Shown piece by piece: positions 44,701-53,461 of a stretch of 64,000 bases of DNA. The stretch is from Roseimaritima ulvae. GTDB lineage: Bacteria > Planctomycetota > Planctomycetia > Pirellulales > Pirellulaceae. Within the stretch, counting starts at the first letter, position 1. Each line of letters opens with the position of its first letter. Below the pieces are notes generated by a model. That model was not told the origin of the DNA, searched no databases, and saw only the letters and a program-made list of their open reading frames with translations. The translations under genes and the position numbers were made by a program. The DNA is taken from positions 3,224,001-3,288,000 of the forward strand of contig NZ_CP042914.1 in NCBI RefSeq assembly GCF_008065135.1, in the 5' to 3' direction.

Positions 44701-45381
44701 TTAATCGGTCGGCGGCAAGCTATGGGCGGTCCGGCAAAACGCTTCGATTAATGCTTTATTCTTGATCCCTCGCGGCTGCTCGACGCCCGAGGCCACATCC
44801 ACCCCGAACGGACACGCCTGTTTGATAGCAATTCCCAGTGTCTCCGGGGTTAGGCCGCCGGCCAGCATCCACCGGAACGGGGCGTCCGCGGCCCAGCGTC
44901 CGATCCCCGACCAGTCCAGCCGATGACCGACGCCCCCAAAGCTGCCTCCGGCATCGGCGTCCAGCAGAATCCCGCAACCCGCCTGCTGCCAGGGGGCGAC
45001 CCGGTGATCGATGTCCGAGGGCGCGAGCGGATCGGTGGGTAAACGAATAGCGCGAATCACCGGCAGGGATTCGTCAAGCAGGCGTTGAGCGTCGTCGAGC
45101 GATTCGTCACCGTGCAGCTGGACCGCAGAGAGTTGCAACTCGTCGGCGACGCGGCGAAGGCTCGGGATGGGCTCGTTGACGAACACGCCCACGGTCCGCA
45201 AACCCAGCTCCCTGGCCGCCTCCGCCAGCTCGCCGCGCCGCTTATCTTCGGGCAGGTACCGCACGCTGGGTGGATGGAAGTTCAGCCCCACCGCATCGGC
45301 GCCGGCGTCGGCGGCGGCCTGCAGGTCGGAGAGTTTGCGCACGCCGCAAATCTTAACGCGAAAGCCAAATGCTGTCGTCAT
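44701..45381 (-). CDS. trpF: phosphoribosylanthranilate isomerase
   Basis: The 226-residue (beta/alpha)8 enzyme performs an Amadori rearrangement in tryptophan synthesis. Catalytic Cys is in VKICGVRKLSD (strand 1) and the general acid region is LLDADAGGSFGGVGHRLDW (family LLDxxxxGxxGGTG), with LQLSAVQLHGDE and MLAGGLTPETLG as phosphate-binding and barrel motifs. Its ATG at 45381 is divergent from the next plus-strand gene. No other trp gene is nearby, so the pathway is dispersed. Confidence 0.94.
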   Translation of the reverse strand: MTTAFGFRVKICGVRKLSDLQAAADAGADAVGLNFHPPSVRYLPEDKRRGELAEAARELGLRTVGVFVNEPIPSLRRVADELQLSAVQLHGDESLDDAQRLLDESLPVIRAIRLPTDPLAPSDIDHRVAPWQQAGCGILLDADAGGSFGGVGHRLDWSGIGRWAADAPFRWMLAGGLTPETLGIAIKQACPFGVDVASGVEQPRGIKNKALIEAFCRTAHSLPPTD

Positions 45382-45491
45382 AACCGTTACGTTTTCCTTA
45401 ACCCCACCAAGGAGGATGAGCCGATTTGAAGGGATGTTCCGCGAAAGCTTGTTTCGAGAGCCACGTTTCGACCCATTCTGGCGCCGTCCCT

Positions 45492-46271
45492 ATGATGCGA
45501 ACCATCCCATGTCTTCGGCCGCGGCTGCGACGTTCTGCCGTCGTGGCCGCAGCGGTCATGCTGAGCGGGTTCGCCGTGTCCTCGCTGCGGTCGGATCGCC
45601 AAATCGTGCGGGTGACGACGTCCACGGGCTGGCAAACCTATCACGTTCCGGTCGATTCGCCGAACCTGGCCTCGCTGCGAAAAACGCTCGCCCAACGCGC
45701 CGTCACACGTCGCGTACGCAAGCCGGACGAATACTATCGAGCTGCTTGGAGACTTCAAGCGGCTACGTATTATTTGCAGCGTTCTGAACAACAATTTACG
45801 GCTGACACTTCGGGCGGCCAACCGCCTCCGTCGGTGATCCAAGCTGCCTACAAATCCCCGTCTGGGGATTCGAAAGCCGCCGCGGCAAACCTGGCACATT
45901 GGCGGCTGCAGTACGCCAACGCCGAGCGTGAGTTCGAAGCCGTGGCCGCGCGGTTGCCGGCTGCTCAGGGCGACGCATCGCCGCAGGCGGAAGCGAACCG
46001 GCAACCGGTTGTGCTGGGACCGTTGGTGGCCGCCGCGCCGACGGCTGCGGAAACGCTGGCTTTGGCGATGTTGGGATTGGCGGCCGGTTGGGGGTACTAC
46101 CGCGCCGGCCAACGTCGGCCGGCGGCGATTCTGCTGCACACCGACCGCAAGGTGATCGTCCAAAGCGAATGGGTGGTCGAATCCCGATCAGGGCTAGGGC
46201 GGCAATTAAAACGGATCGATCAGCTGGCCTGGATCAGCGCGGTCATCGCCCTGTTGGTCTGGTTTTGCTAA
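45492..46271 (+). CDS. membrane protein of unknown function
   Basis: A 259-residue protein with an N-terminal signal-anchor (AVVAAAVMLSGFAVSSL), an extracytoplasmic or helical middle (AAWRLQAATYYLQRSEQQF and NLAHWRLQYANAEREFEAVA), a membrane segment at about 195-215 (TLALAMLGLAAGWGYYRAG) and a C-terminal hydrophobic end (WISAVIALLVWF). No family is recognised. ATG at 45492; a second ATG follows at 45495. It is convergent with pckA, separated by 22 bases. Confidence 0.7.
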   Translation: MMRTIPCLRPRLRRSAVVAAAVMLSGFAVSSLRSDRQIVRVTTSTGWQTYHVPVDSPNLASLRKTLAQRAVTRRVRKPDEYYRAAWRLQAATYYLQRSEQQFTADTSGGQPPPSVIQAAYKSPSGDSKAAAANLAHWRLQYANAEREFEAVAARLPAAQGDASPQAEANRQPVVLGPLVAAAPTAAETLALAMLGLAAGWGYYRAGQRRPAAILLHTDRKVIVQSEWVVESRSGLGRQLKRIDQLAWISAVIALLVWFC

Positions 46272-46293
46272 CAGCGGCTACGCAGAACCATCC

Positions 46294-47880
46294 CTACCCC
46301 CGCGGTCCGGCGGCGGCGATTTCGTCGTCGGCACCGGTTTCGTATTTTTCAAAGTTCTGTCGGAACAGGTCGGCCAGGCGGCGGGCCGCGGTTTCGTAGC
46401 CCTCGTCGTCCCCCCAGGCGTTCTTCGGCCACAGCAGTTCCGAGGGCACGTTGGGACAGGTTTGGGGAACTTCGAAACCGAACATCGGATCGGTCTGGGT
46501 TGGAGCTTCCGCCAAGCTGCCATCGTGGATGGCGTCGATGATGGCCCGCGTGTGAGGCAAGCTCATCCGCTGTCCCACACCCGCTCCTCCACCACTCCAT
46601 CCGGTGTTGACCAGCCAAGCTCGCGAGCCGTGTCGTTGCATCCGCTCGGCCAGCAGTTCCGCATACTTGGTAGGATGCCAAACTAAAAATGCAGCGCCAA
46701 AGCACGCGCTGAAGGTGGCGGTGGGTTCGTTAACCCCCATTTCCGTTCCCGCCACCTTGGCCGTGTAGCCGCTGATGTAGTGATACATCGCTTGTTGCGG
46801 CGTCAGGCAACTGACCGGAGGCAGCACGCCAAACGCATCGCAGGTCAAGAAGATAATGTTTTGGGGATGGCCGCCGACACAGGGTTGTTTGGCCCGCTCG
46901 ATAAAGTCGATGGGGTAGGCGACGCGGGTGTTTTCGGTGATCGAGGCGTCGTCGTAGTTCACCACGTGGGTGCCGTCGTCGTAGACCACGTTTTCCAGCA
47001 CGGCACCGAAGCGAATCGCTTGATAGATCTCCGGTTCATTTTCTGGACTCAGGTGGATGACTTTGGCATAGCAACCGCCTTCGATATTAAAGATGCCCTG
47101 ATCGGTCCAGCAGTGCTCGTCGTCGCCAATCAGTTGGCGATGGGGATCGGTCGACAGCGTGGTCTTTCCCGTTCCCGACAACCCAAAGAACAAGCTAACG
47201 TCGCCCGCGTCACCTTCGTTGGCACTGCAGTGCATGCTCAGCACCCCTTGCTTGGGCATCAGGTAGTTCATCACCGTGAACACGCCCTTCTTCATTTCGC
47301 CGGCGTATTGGGTACCCAGGATGACCATTTCGCGATGCTCGAAACTGAGGTCCACGCTGGTTTTGCTGGTCATTTGTGACGTGTACGGATTGGCAGGGAA
47401 ACTGCCGGCGTTCAGGATCACCATGTCCGGGTCGCCGAAGTCGGCCAACTGCTCGGCGGAGGGGCGGATCAGCATGTTGTGCATAAATAGCGCATGGTAG
47501 GCGCTTTCGGCGATCACCCGGACGCGCAACTGATGGTCCGGGTCCCAGCCGGCAAACCCGTCGAAAACGAACAAGCGGGGGCGAGTGTTGAGGTAATCGA
47601 TGGCTCGTTGGCGATTGATCGCGAAGGAGCGGTCGGTCAAGCGGATATTGATGTCGCCCCACCAGATATCGTCACTGGTCTGAGGCTCATCGACGATGCG
47701 TTTGTCTTTGGGGCTGCGACCCGTCTTGTCCCCGCTCCGCGTTGCCAGGGCCCCGCTGGCGGCAATCACCGCATGGTGGTCGGCGACGGCATACTCATAC
47801 AAGCGGGCCGGCATGGCGTTACGAATTACATCATCAACGTGCAAACCGTACTGACTCAAATCGATCGGGTTCAGGCTCAT
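46294..47880 (-). CDS. pckA: phosphoenolpyruvate carboxykinase (ATP)
   Basis: The 528-residue enzyme makes phosphoenolpyruvate from oxaloacetate, the entry step of gluconeogenesis. The phosphate-binding loop FFGLSGTGKTTLSTDPHR (about 230-247), the metal/substrate region FNIEGGCYAKVIHL, and ATFSACFGAAFLVWHP are seen. The length fits the ATP-type family. The frame is open upstream to 47964, but the ATG at 47880 (MSLNPIDLSQ) fits the N-terminus of the family. It diverges from fba, 197 bases away, so gluconeogenic genes share an upstream region. Confidence 0.95.
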   Translation of the reverse strand: MSLNPIDLSQYGLHVDDVIRNAMPARLYEYAVADHHAVIAASGALATRSGDKTGRSPKDKRIVDEPQTSDDIWWGDINIRLTDRSFAINRQRAIDYLNTRPRLFVFDGFAGWDPDHQLRVRVIAESAYHALFMHNMLIRPSAEQLADFGDPDMVILNAGSFPANPYTSQMTSKTSVDLSFEHREMVILGTQYAGEMKKGVFTVMNYLMPKQGVLSMHCSANEGDAGDVSLFFGLSGTGKTTLSTDPHRQLIGDDEHCWTDQGIFNIEGGCYAKVIHLSPENEPEIYQAIRFGAVLENVVYDDGTHVVNYDDASITENTRVAYPIDFIERAKQPCVGGHPQNIIFLTCDAFGVLPPVSCLTPQQAMYHYISGYTAKVAGTEMGVNEPTATFSACFGAAFLVWHPTKYAELLAERMQRHGSRAWLVNTGWSGGGAGVGQRMSLPHTRAIIDAIHDGSLAEAPTQTDPMFGFEVPQTCPNVPSELLWPKNAWGDDEGYETAARRLADLFRQNFEKYETGADDEIAAAGPRG

Positions 47881-48077
47881 CGTGGGCTTCTGTGCTGAAA
47901 TGGGAGGAGCGGGAGGACGCATCATAACCGTTGGCCGTACTTGCCAGAAACCGGTTAGGTGCAATAATCAACCCCTCGACCGATCAACGCACCCTACGTG
48001 GGGCAACGCGCCCATATTGGGGATCGCCCGGTAAACCATTTTTATTTCTGCGTTCTACTTCCCCTGAGGAAATTGCC

Positions 48078-49100
48078 ATGGCACTGGTGCCGCTTCGTGT
48101 CGTCCTGGATCACGCTGCCGAAAACGACTACGGCGTTGCTGCATTCAACGTCAACAACATGGAACAGATCCAAGCGATTATGGAGGCCGCCGAGGCCACC
48201 GACTCGCCGGTCATCATCCAAGCTTCCCGTGGCGCGCGAGCTTACTCGCAAGACGCCTACCTGCGTCACTTGATGTTGGCCGCTGTGGAACTGTATCCCC
48301 ACATCCCCACGGTCATGCATCAGGACCACGGCAACAGCCCGGACACCTGCTTGTCGGCGATCGAAAACGGCTTCACCAGTGTGATGATGGACGGATCGCT
48401 GGAAGCCGACGGCAAGACGCCGGCCAGCTATGAATACAACGTCAAAGTGACCGCGGAAGTCGTCAAAATGGCGCACGCTCGTGGCGTTTCGGTGGAAGGC
48501 GAACTGGGCTGCTTGGGATCGCTGGAAAGCGGCGAAGGCGAACAGGAAGACGGACACGGTGCCGTCGGACAACTGACCCACGATCAATTGCTGACCGATC
48601 CCGATGAAGCCGAACGCTTTGTCGCCGAAACCGGCTGTGACGCCTTGGCCGTTGCCATCGGTACCAGCCATGGCGCCTACAAGTTCACCAAGAAACCGAC
48701 CGGCGAAGTCTTGGCCATGGATCGTATCGAAGCGATTCACGCCAAACTGCCCAACACCCACCTGGTGATGCACGGCAGCAGCAGCGTCCCCCAGGACCTG
48801 CAAGACATCATCAATCAGTACGGCGGTTCGATGAAGCAAACCTACGGCGTGCCGGTTGAAGAAATTCAACGCGGTATCAAGAGCGGTGTGCGGAAGATCA
48901 ATGTCGATACCGACTGCCGCATGGCGATCACCGGTGCGATCCGGAAAGTGCTCAGCGAATCGCCCGAGAAGTTTGACCCGCGTGACTACCTCAAACCGGC
49001 TCGCGCCGCGATGAAGGACGTCTGCATCGCTCGCATGACCGCCTTCGGTCAAGCCGGCAACGGTTCCAAACTGCAAAAGACGCTGACCGCCACCGCGTAG
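48078..49100 (+). CDS. fba: class II fructose-bisphosphate aldolase
   Basis: The 340-residue zinc enzyme condenses triose phosphates in gluconeogenesis and glycolysis. It has the family start [20 protein letters not shown], metal-ligand His in [12 protein letters not shown] (H81-Q-D-H84), [12 protein letters not shown], and [10 protein letters not shown] with the conserved His, plus VMHGSSSVP. It is a class II long form (CbbA/Fba type). The ATG at 48078 follows GAGGA by 7 bases; upstream ORF extension from 47931 has no conserved text. It diverges from pckA. Confidence 0.96.
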   Translation: MALVPLRVVLDHAAENDYGVAAFNVNNMEQIQAIMEAAEATDSPVIIQASRGARAYSQDAYLRHLMLAAVELYPHIPTVMHQDHGNSPDTCLSAIENGFTSVMMDGSLEADGKTPASYEYNVKVTAEVVKMAHARGVSVEGELGCLGSLESGEGEQEDGHGAVGQLTHDQLLTDPDEAERFVAETGCDALAVAIGTSHGAYKFTKKPTGEVLAMDRIEAIHAKLPNTHLVMHGSSSVPQDLQDIINQYGGSMKQTYGVPVEEIQRGIKSGVRKINVDTDCRMAITGAIRKVLSESPEKFDPRDYLKPARAAMKDVCIARMTAFGQAGNGSKLQKTLTATA

Positions 49101-49116
49101 CGTTCTCCGCCCGCCA

Positions 49117-49386
49117 AGTAGCATGGGCCCCCGGCCCGTGCACAGCAGGCTTCAGCCGCGAGGGACGTGAAAGGTATGTCTGCAGCATTGGACCTTGGGC
49201 CGCTTGCTTCACCCTCCCTTTTAAGGAGGGTCGAGCCTTAGCGAGGGGAGGTTCTTATGCGGCGGCGCGGTTGCCCTCTCCTCGCTGACGCTCGACTCTC
49301 CCAGAGGGAGAGTGAAGTGAATCCGTCATGAATACACTTCACGTCCAAAGCGGCGGCGGGATGTAGCCATGGGCGCGAGCCCATGG
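49117..49386. repeat. three kinds of gene-end repeat in a gene-free gap
   Basis: The gap 49101-49422 holds AAGTAGCATGGGCCCCCGGC at 49118, then a long hairpin (ACCCTCCCTTTTAAGGAGGG, about 49211-49230) plus its relative near 49270-49305 (CTCTCCCAGAGGGAGAG), and TGTAGCCATGGGCGCGAGCC at 49362-49381. No gene is seen. The first unit starts 17 bases after the fba stop. Confidence 0.75.
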
Positions 49387-49422
49387 ACCCGGTGCCAGTG
49401 TCTAAGCGTGGGGGGAATCGAA

Positions 49423-50877
49423 ATGTTGATCGGATCCCTGCTGCGACATGCGACCGAGCGTCCTCGTGACCCGGCGCTGTGGGTTGAGCACCGCTGGTGG
49501 TGCTGGCAAGAATTATTGCAAGCGGTGCTGGCCAACGCAGACCGCTTGACCGGCTACCCCTCCGGGGCTCGGTTCGTAACAACCTTCGCCAATGATGCCC
49601 GAGCCGTGGTTGGCGCGCTGTCGTTGATGGTTGACGGGCATGTCGAAGTCCCGCTGGGAGATCAGCACTCTGCGGAACATGTTCAATCCGTCCGCAGTCG
49701 CAGTAACGCAGCCGCTCAACTCAGCTGCCAAGACGTCGGGCTGGCCGTCGCTGGCGATCCGAACGTCGGGATCAAGCGTTTGCAGCGGAGTTTGCAGGAT
49801 CGCCGTCCTGACGACGATGCCTTGATTCTGTGGACCAGCGGAACCACGGCCCGGCCGCGAGGCGTGGTGCTGTCCTGCGGCGCACTGTTTGCCAACGCGT
49901 CGGGGAAGTTGGACGCCGTGCCCCAGACGCCCCGGCAGCGGCGGTTGACGGTGTTGCCGCTGTGGCATTCGTTTGCCAGGACCTGCGATCTGGGCACTTG
50001 GCTGATCAGCGGCGGTGCGCTGGCCGTCACTCTGGGCTGGAAGGGGATGTTGGCGTCGGCCCCGGCGGTGCAACCGCAATTGGTCTCGGTGGTGCCCAGT
50101 TTAGTAAAGCGGATGTTGGCCGCAGGCGGCGCGGAACTCGACGCGCAAATGCGCCAGTGGGGACTGGGCCAACTGCAAATTCTCGCCTGCGGCGGTGCGG
50201 CGTTGGCGGCGGAAGACTATCGGCGACTGACAGCGCTGGGGCTCTGCGTGATCCATGGCTACGGTTTGACCGAAGCCGGACCGACGATCTGTTCGGCTAG
50301 TCCCGACACGGTTCGCCCCGGCTATGTGGGGCGACCGATCCGCGACACGCAGATTCGCATCGACGCCAACGGGGAACTGTGGGCGCGGGGGCCGGGACTG
50401 ATGACTCGCTATCTGGATGATCCAGCGGCCACCGCGGCGGTCCTCCAAAACGGTTGGCTAAGGACGGGCGACTTGGCTCTGCAGGATGCTGATGGCATGG
50501 TGCGAATTCTAGGGCGTCGCGACGAGACGATCGTGTGCAGCAACGGCTTGAAGCTACAGCCGCTGGAAGTCGAGCAGATGCTGCAGCGGTCGGAGGCCGT
50601 GCAACATGCCGTGCTTTGGCAAGACGACGCGGACCAGTTGGTGGCGATCATCGAACCCGCCCAGTATGCGAAGCCGGCCGTCGATGTCGTGCAGGAACTG
50701 GAGTCATTGGCCGCGCAACTAGTTTCGTGGAAGCGGCCGCGGCGTTGGGCGATTCTTTCGCAGCCGCTAGCGCCCGAAGAGCGGACGGCCAAGGGGACGC
50801 CGAAGCGGCGGATTGTGGGCCCGCGCTACGCGCCAACCGCTACCACCTTTGCAACCGGTAAAGCTTCCCCGGGGTGA
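49423..50877 (+). CDS. AMP-binding acyl-CoA synthetase-like protein
   Basis: The 484-residue protein is an ANL-superfamily adenylate-forming enzyme. Motifs: the P-loop-like LWTSGTTARPRG (usually TSGTTGxPK), the A5-like GYGLTEAGP, the A7-like TGDLALQDADG, and the A10-like region near the end with lysine (AKGTPKRR). An N-terminal domain gives acid binding; the substrate is unknown (a carboxylate such as a fatty acid). It is shorter than typical 500-550-residue acyl-CoA ligases. ATG at 49423 has GGGGGA upstream; the preceding frame from 49369 overlaps repeats. Confidence 0.88.
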   Translation: MLIGSLLRHATERPRDPALWVEHRWWCWQELLQAVLANADRLTGYPSGARFVTTFANDARAVVGALSLMVDGHVEVPLGDQHSAEHVQSVRSRSNAAAQLSCQDVGLAVAGDPNVGIKRLQRSLQDRRPDDDALILWTSGTTARPRGVVLSCGALFANASGKLDAVPQTPRQRRLTVLPLWHSFARTCDLGTWLISGGALAVTLGWKGMLASAPAVQPQLVSVVPSLVKRMLAAGGAELDAQMRQWGLGQLQILACGGAALAAEDYRRLTALGLCVIHGYGLTEAGPTICSASPDTVRPGYVGRPIRDTQIRIDANGELWARGPGLMTRYLDDPAATAAVLQNGWLRTGDLALQDADGMVRILGRRDETIVCSNGLKLQPLEVEQMLQRSEAVQHAVLWQDDADQLVAIIEPAQYAKPAVDVVQELESLAAQLVSWKRPRRWAILSQPLAPEERTAKGTPKRRIVGPRYAPTATTFATGKASPG

Positions 50878-50904
50878 GGGCGGCTGGGGACGGTTTTCTG
50901 TCTG

Positions 50905-50924
50905 GTAACGCTTGGGGGCGTTAC
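50905..50924. other. short hairpin after the AMP-binding gene
   Basis: GTAACGC and GCGTTAC form a 7-base-pair stem with a six-base loop (TTGGGG), 28 bases after the stop. No T-tract follows, so it is a weak terminator or a structural element only. Confidence 0.4.
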
Positions 50925-50950
50925 TAGTATCGAATGCGAACCCGCCTGGT

Positions 50951-51008
50951 GTAGCCGAACTCGCCAGAGTTTGGCCGGCAACCGTAGCCGAACTCGCTAG
51001 AGTTTCCA
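50951..51008. repeat. two direct copies of a GTAGCCGAACTCGCCAGAG repeat
   Basis: GTAGCCGAACTCGCCAGAGT at about 50951 and GTAGCCGAACTCGCTAGAGT at about 50987, 36 bases apart. The motif also occurs inside the MITE-like elements (31014 and 33402). They precede the glycosyltransferase gene in a 160-base gap. Confidence 0.75.
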
Positions 51009-51039
51009 CCGGCCGCCCCGATTTCGCCGAGCCCCCTCG

Positions 51040-51897
51040 ATGGCTAATACCCCCACGACCCAAAATTCGGACGGCGGCGACGCCGGTAACCTGCGGTCCT
51101 TACGCGCCCCGCAAGTCGGTGAATTGAGCGAACCGCAGGGCAGCCGCTTCCGGCCCGCCAAAGTTTGGCTCGCCTTGCCGGCCTACAACGAACAGCAGGC
51201 GTTGCCGGAACTGATGGAACGGATCGGCGAAGCTTTTGCGGACAGCGGGATGCCCTATGAGGTCGTCATCGTCGACGATGGCAGCCAGGACGACACCCTC
51301 CGCATCGCCTGTCAGTGGTCGTTCCAAATGCCGATTCACGTGTTGCAGCATGTCCGCAACGAAGGACTGGGGGTGACCATCCGCGACGCGCTGCGCGAAG
51401 CAACCGATCGCGCCGGAGAACGCGACATCATCGTGACCATGGACGCCGACAATACCCATCCGCCGGGACTGATCGCGCGGATGGTGGAAAACATCGGCGA
51501 AGGTTGTGATGTAGTGATCGCTTCACGGTTTCAAAATGGCGCTCGTGTGATCGGTGTGCCACCCAACCGCGCCCTGCTCAGCATTGGCGCTCGGCTGCTA
51601 TTCACGCTGTTGTTTCCCACCCGCGGCGTCCGCGACTACACCAGTGGCTTCCGAGCTTACCGGGCGGCCGCCCTGCGTCGCGCTTTTGAAACCTATGGCG
51701 ACGACTTTGTTGGCGAACGCGGATTCTCTTGCATGTCCGACATCTTGCTCAAGCTGCGGGCCCAAGGCTGTATGTTTGGTGAAGTCCCCTTGCGGTTGCG
51801 GTACGATCAAAAGGGCGGAGCCAGCAAGATGCAAGTCTTCAAAACCATCTGGCTAACGGTGCGGTTACTGACCCGTCGGCGTTTCGGCAATCCATAA
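51040..51897 (+). CDS. family 2 glycosyltransferase
   Basis: The 285-residue GT-A enzyme begins with a variable 40-residue N-terminus, then LALPAYNEQQALPELME, the metal/nucleotide motifs VIVDDGSQDDT and MDADNTHPPG (DXD type), and VRDYTSGFRAYRAAAL with FSCMSDILLKL, as in dolichyl-phosphate mannosyl/glucosyl transferases. No C-terminal membrane helices are seen, so it may act at the membrane surface, on a lipid carrier or glycan. The downstream FAD oxidoreductase begins 15 bases after its stop, so it is a two-gene operon. Substrate unknown. Confidence 0.88.
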   Translation: MANTPTTQNSDGGDAGNLRSLRAPQVGELSEPQGSRFRPAKVWLALPAYNEQQALPELMERIGEAFADSGMPYEVVIVDDGSQDDTLRIACQWSFQMPIHVLQHVRNEGLGVTIRDALREATDRAGERDIIVTMDADNTHPPGLIARMVENIGEGCDVVIASRFQNGARVIGVPPNRALLSIGARLLFTLLFPTRGVRDYTSGFRAYRAAALRRAFETYGDDFVGERGFSCMSDILLKLRAQGCMFGEVPLRLRYDQKGGASKMQVFKTIWLTVRLLTRRRFGNP

Positions 51898-51912
51898 GGA
51901 AAAGCATCCGCG

Positions 51913-53283
51913 GTGACTCCCACTCCTAAATCTCGCTGGCTGGTGGTCGGTGGCGGCATGATGGGCTTGACCTTGGCCCATCGCCTGGCCGCGCGCGGTC
52001 AACAGGTTACCGTCTGCGATGCCGCGCCCCGGTTTGGCGGCTTGACCAGTGCCTGGAACCTGAATGATGTCGTCTGGGATCGCTTCTACCATGTGACGCT
52101 GATGAGCGACACGCATCTGCGCGAGTTGCTGGCGGATATCGACCTCGAACGCGAACTCCGTTGGGTCGAAACGAAGACCGGTTTCTATTCCGGCGGCCAG
52201 CTTTACTCGATGTCTAACACGATGGAATTCCTGCGGTTCCCACCGCTGAATCTGATCGAAAAATTGCGGCTCGGCGGCACCATCTTTCTCGCATCCAAAA
52301 TTAAGAATTGGAAACGCTTGGAACAGATCCCCGTGGCCACTTGGCTGCAGCGCTGGTCCGGCAAGGGAACCTTTCAAAAGATCTGGCTGCCATTGCTCCG
52401 CGCCAAGTTGGGCGAGACCTACAAGCAGACGTCGGCGGCCTTCATCTGGGCGCACATCTCGCGGATGTATAAGGCGCGGCGGAGCGGTATGAAAGTCGAA
52501 ATGTTTGGCTACGTGCCCGGCGGCTATGCGCGGATCCTGGAACGGATCAGCGAAGTGCTACAGCAACAAGACGTGCGGATGTTGGCCAGCCATAGCGTTC
52601 GCTCGATCCGCAAACTGGAAGATCAACAGCTGGAAGTGGACTTCGGCTCCGGACGCGTAGAAACCTTTGACAATGTCGTCTTGACCATCCCCTCGCCGGT
52701 GATCGCCGAAGTTTGTGCGGATCTTCGTCCCCACGAAAGCCAACGCCTGACCAACACCCAGTACATGGGCGTGGTCTGCACTTCGCTGCTGATGAAGAAA
52801 CCGCTCAGTCCGTATTACGTCACCAACATCACCGACGATGTGCCGATGACGGCCGTGATCGAAATGTCTGCGATCGTCGACTCGGAGCAAGAGCTGGGCG
52901 GCAACGCCTTGCTGTACCTGCCCAAGTACCTGCCGCAGGATGATCCCGGGTTACAGGAATCGGATGAAGACATCGAGGAGCGTTTTCTTAGCACGCTCGA
53001 ACGCATGTATCCTCAGTTCTCACGCGAGGACGTGCTGGCGATCCGGACCGCGCGAGCGAAGTACGTGATGGCGCTGCCCACGCTGGGCTATAGCGACCGC
53101 TTGGCACCGGTCGTGACCAGCGTGCCGGGCCTGTACGCGCTCAACGCCGCTCACATCGTCAAAGGCAATTTGAACGTCAATGAAACCATCGAACTGGGCG
53201 ACGAAAAACTCGAGGGCGAAGTCTGGCCGGACTTTTTGAAGCGGGCCGGTGCGGTTAGTGCTGCCGTCCTTTCGGTCGTCTAG
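51913..53283 (+). CDS. NAD(P)/FAD-dependent oxidoreductase (amine-oxidase-like)
   Basis: The 456-residue flavoprotein has the FAD-binding dinucleotide motif VVGGGMMGLTLAHRLAARG at the N-terminus, then the RFGGLTSAW segment typical of amine oxidase/protoporphyrinogen oxidase-type enzymes, and DVVWDRFYHVTLMSD. The C-terminal Rossmann end contains YALNAAHIVKGNLNVNETIELG. It is probably UDP-galactopyranose-mutase/phytoene-desaturase-like in fold; the substrate cannot be told. The start is GTG at 51913 with AAGGA upstream. Linked to the glycosyltransferase, so glycan or lipid-sugar modification is a reasonable guess. Confidence 0.85.
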   Translation: MTPTPKSRWLVVGGGMMGLTLAHRLAARGQQVTVCDAAPRFGGLTSAWNLNDVVWDRFYHVTLMSDTHLRELLADIDLERELRWVETKTGFYSGGQLYSMSNTMEFLRFPPLNLIEKLRLGGTIFLASKIKNWKRLEQIPVATWLQRWSGKGTFQKIWLPLLRAKLGETYKQTSAAFIWAHISRMYKARRSGMKVEMFGYVPGGYARILERISEVLQQQDVRMLASHSVRSIRKLEDQQLEVDFGSGRVETFDNVVLTIPSPVIAEVCADLRPHESQRLTNTQYMGVVCTSLLMKKPLSPYYVTNITDDVPMTAVIEMSAIVDSEQELGGNALLYLPKYLPQDDPGLQESDEDIEERFLSTLERMYPQFSREDVLAIRTARAKYVMALPTLGYSDRLAPVVTSVPGLYALNAAHIVKGNLNVNETIELGDEKLEGEVWPDFLKRAGAVSAAVLSVV

Positions 53284-53299
53284 GGCGACCACTGGCTTC

Positions 53300-53397
53300 G
53301 TCGCGTTTCACCCTCCCCTGGGACGTGAAATGAATTACTGCAGCATTGGACCTTGGGGCCGCTTCCTTCACCCTCCCAGGGGGAGGGTGAAATGAGG
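53300..53397. repeat. palindromic gene-end repeats between convergent genes
   Basis: TTTCACCCTCCCCTGGGACG (53308-53327) and CACCCTCCCAGGGGGAGGGT (53370-53389) form hairpin-type units of the family at 6138, 12271 and 49210. They lie between the oxidoreductase and HTH-protein stops. Confidence 0.75.
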
Positions 53398-53461
53398 CGG
53401 TAAGGCAATTTAATGCGATTGAGTCAAGCGGCAAGCACGACGGAAGCACGTAATGCTCGCA

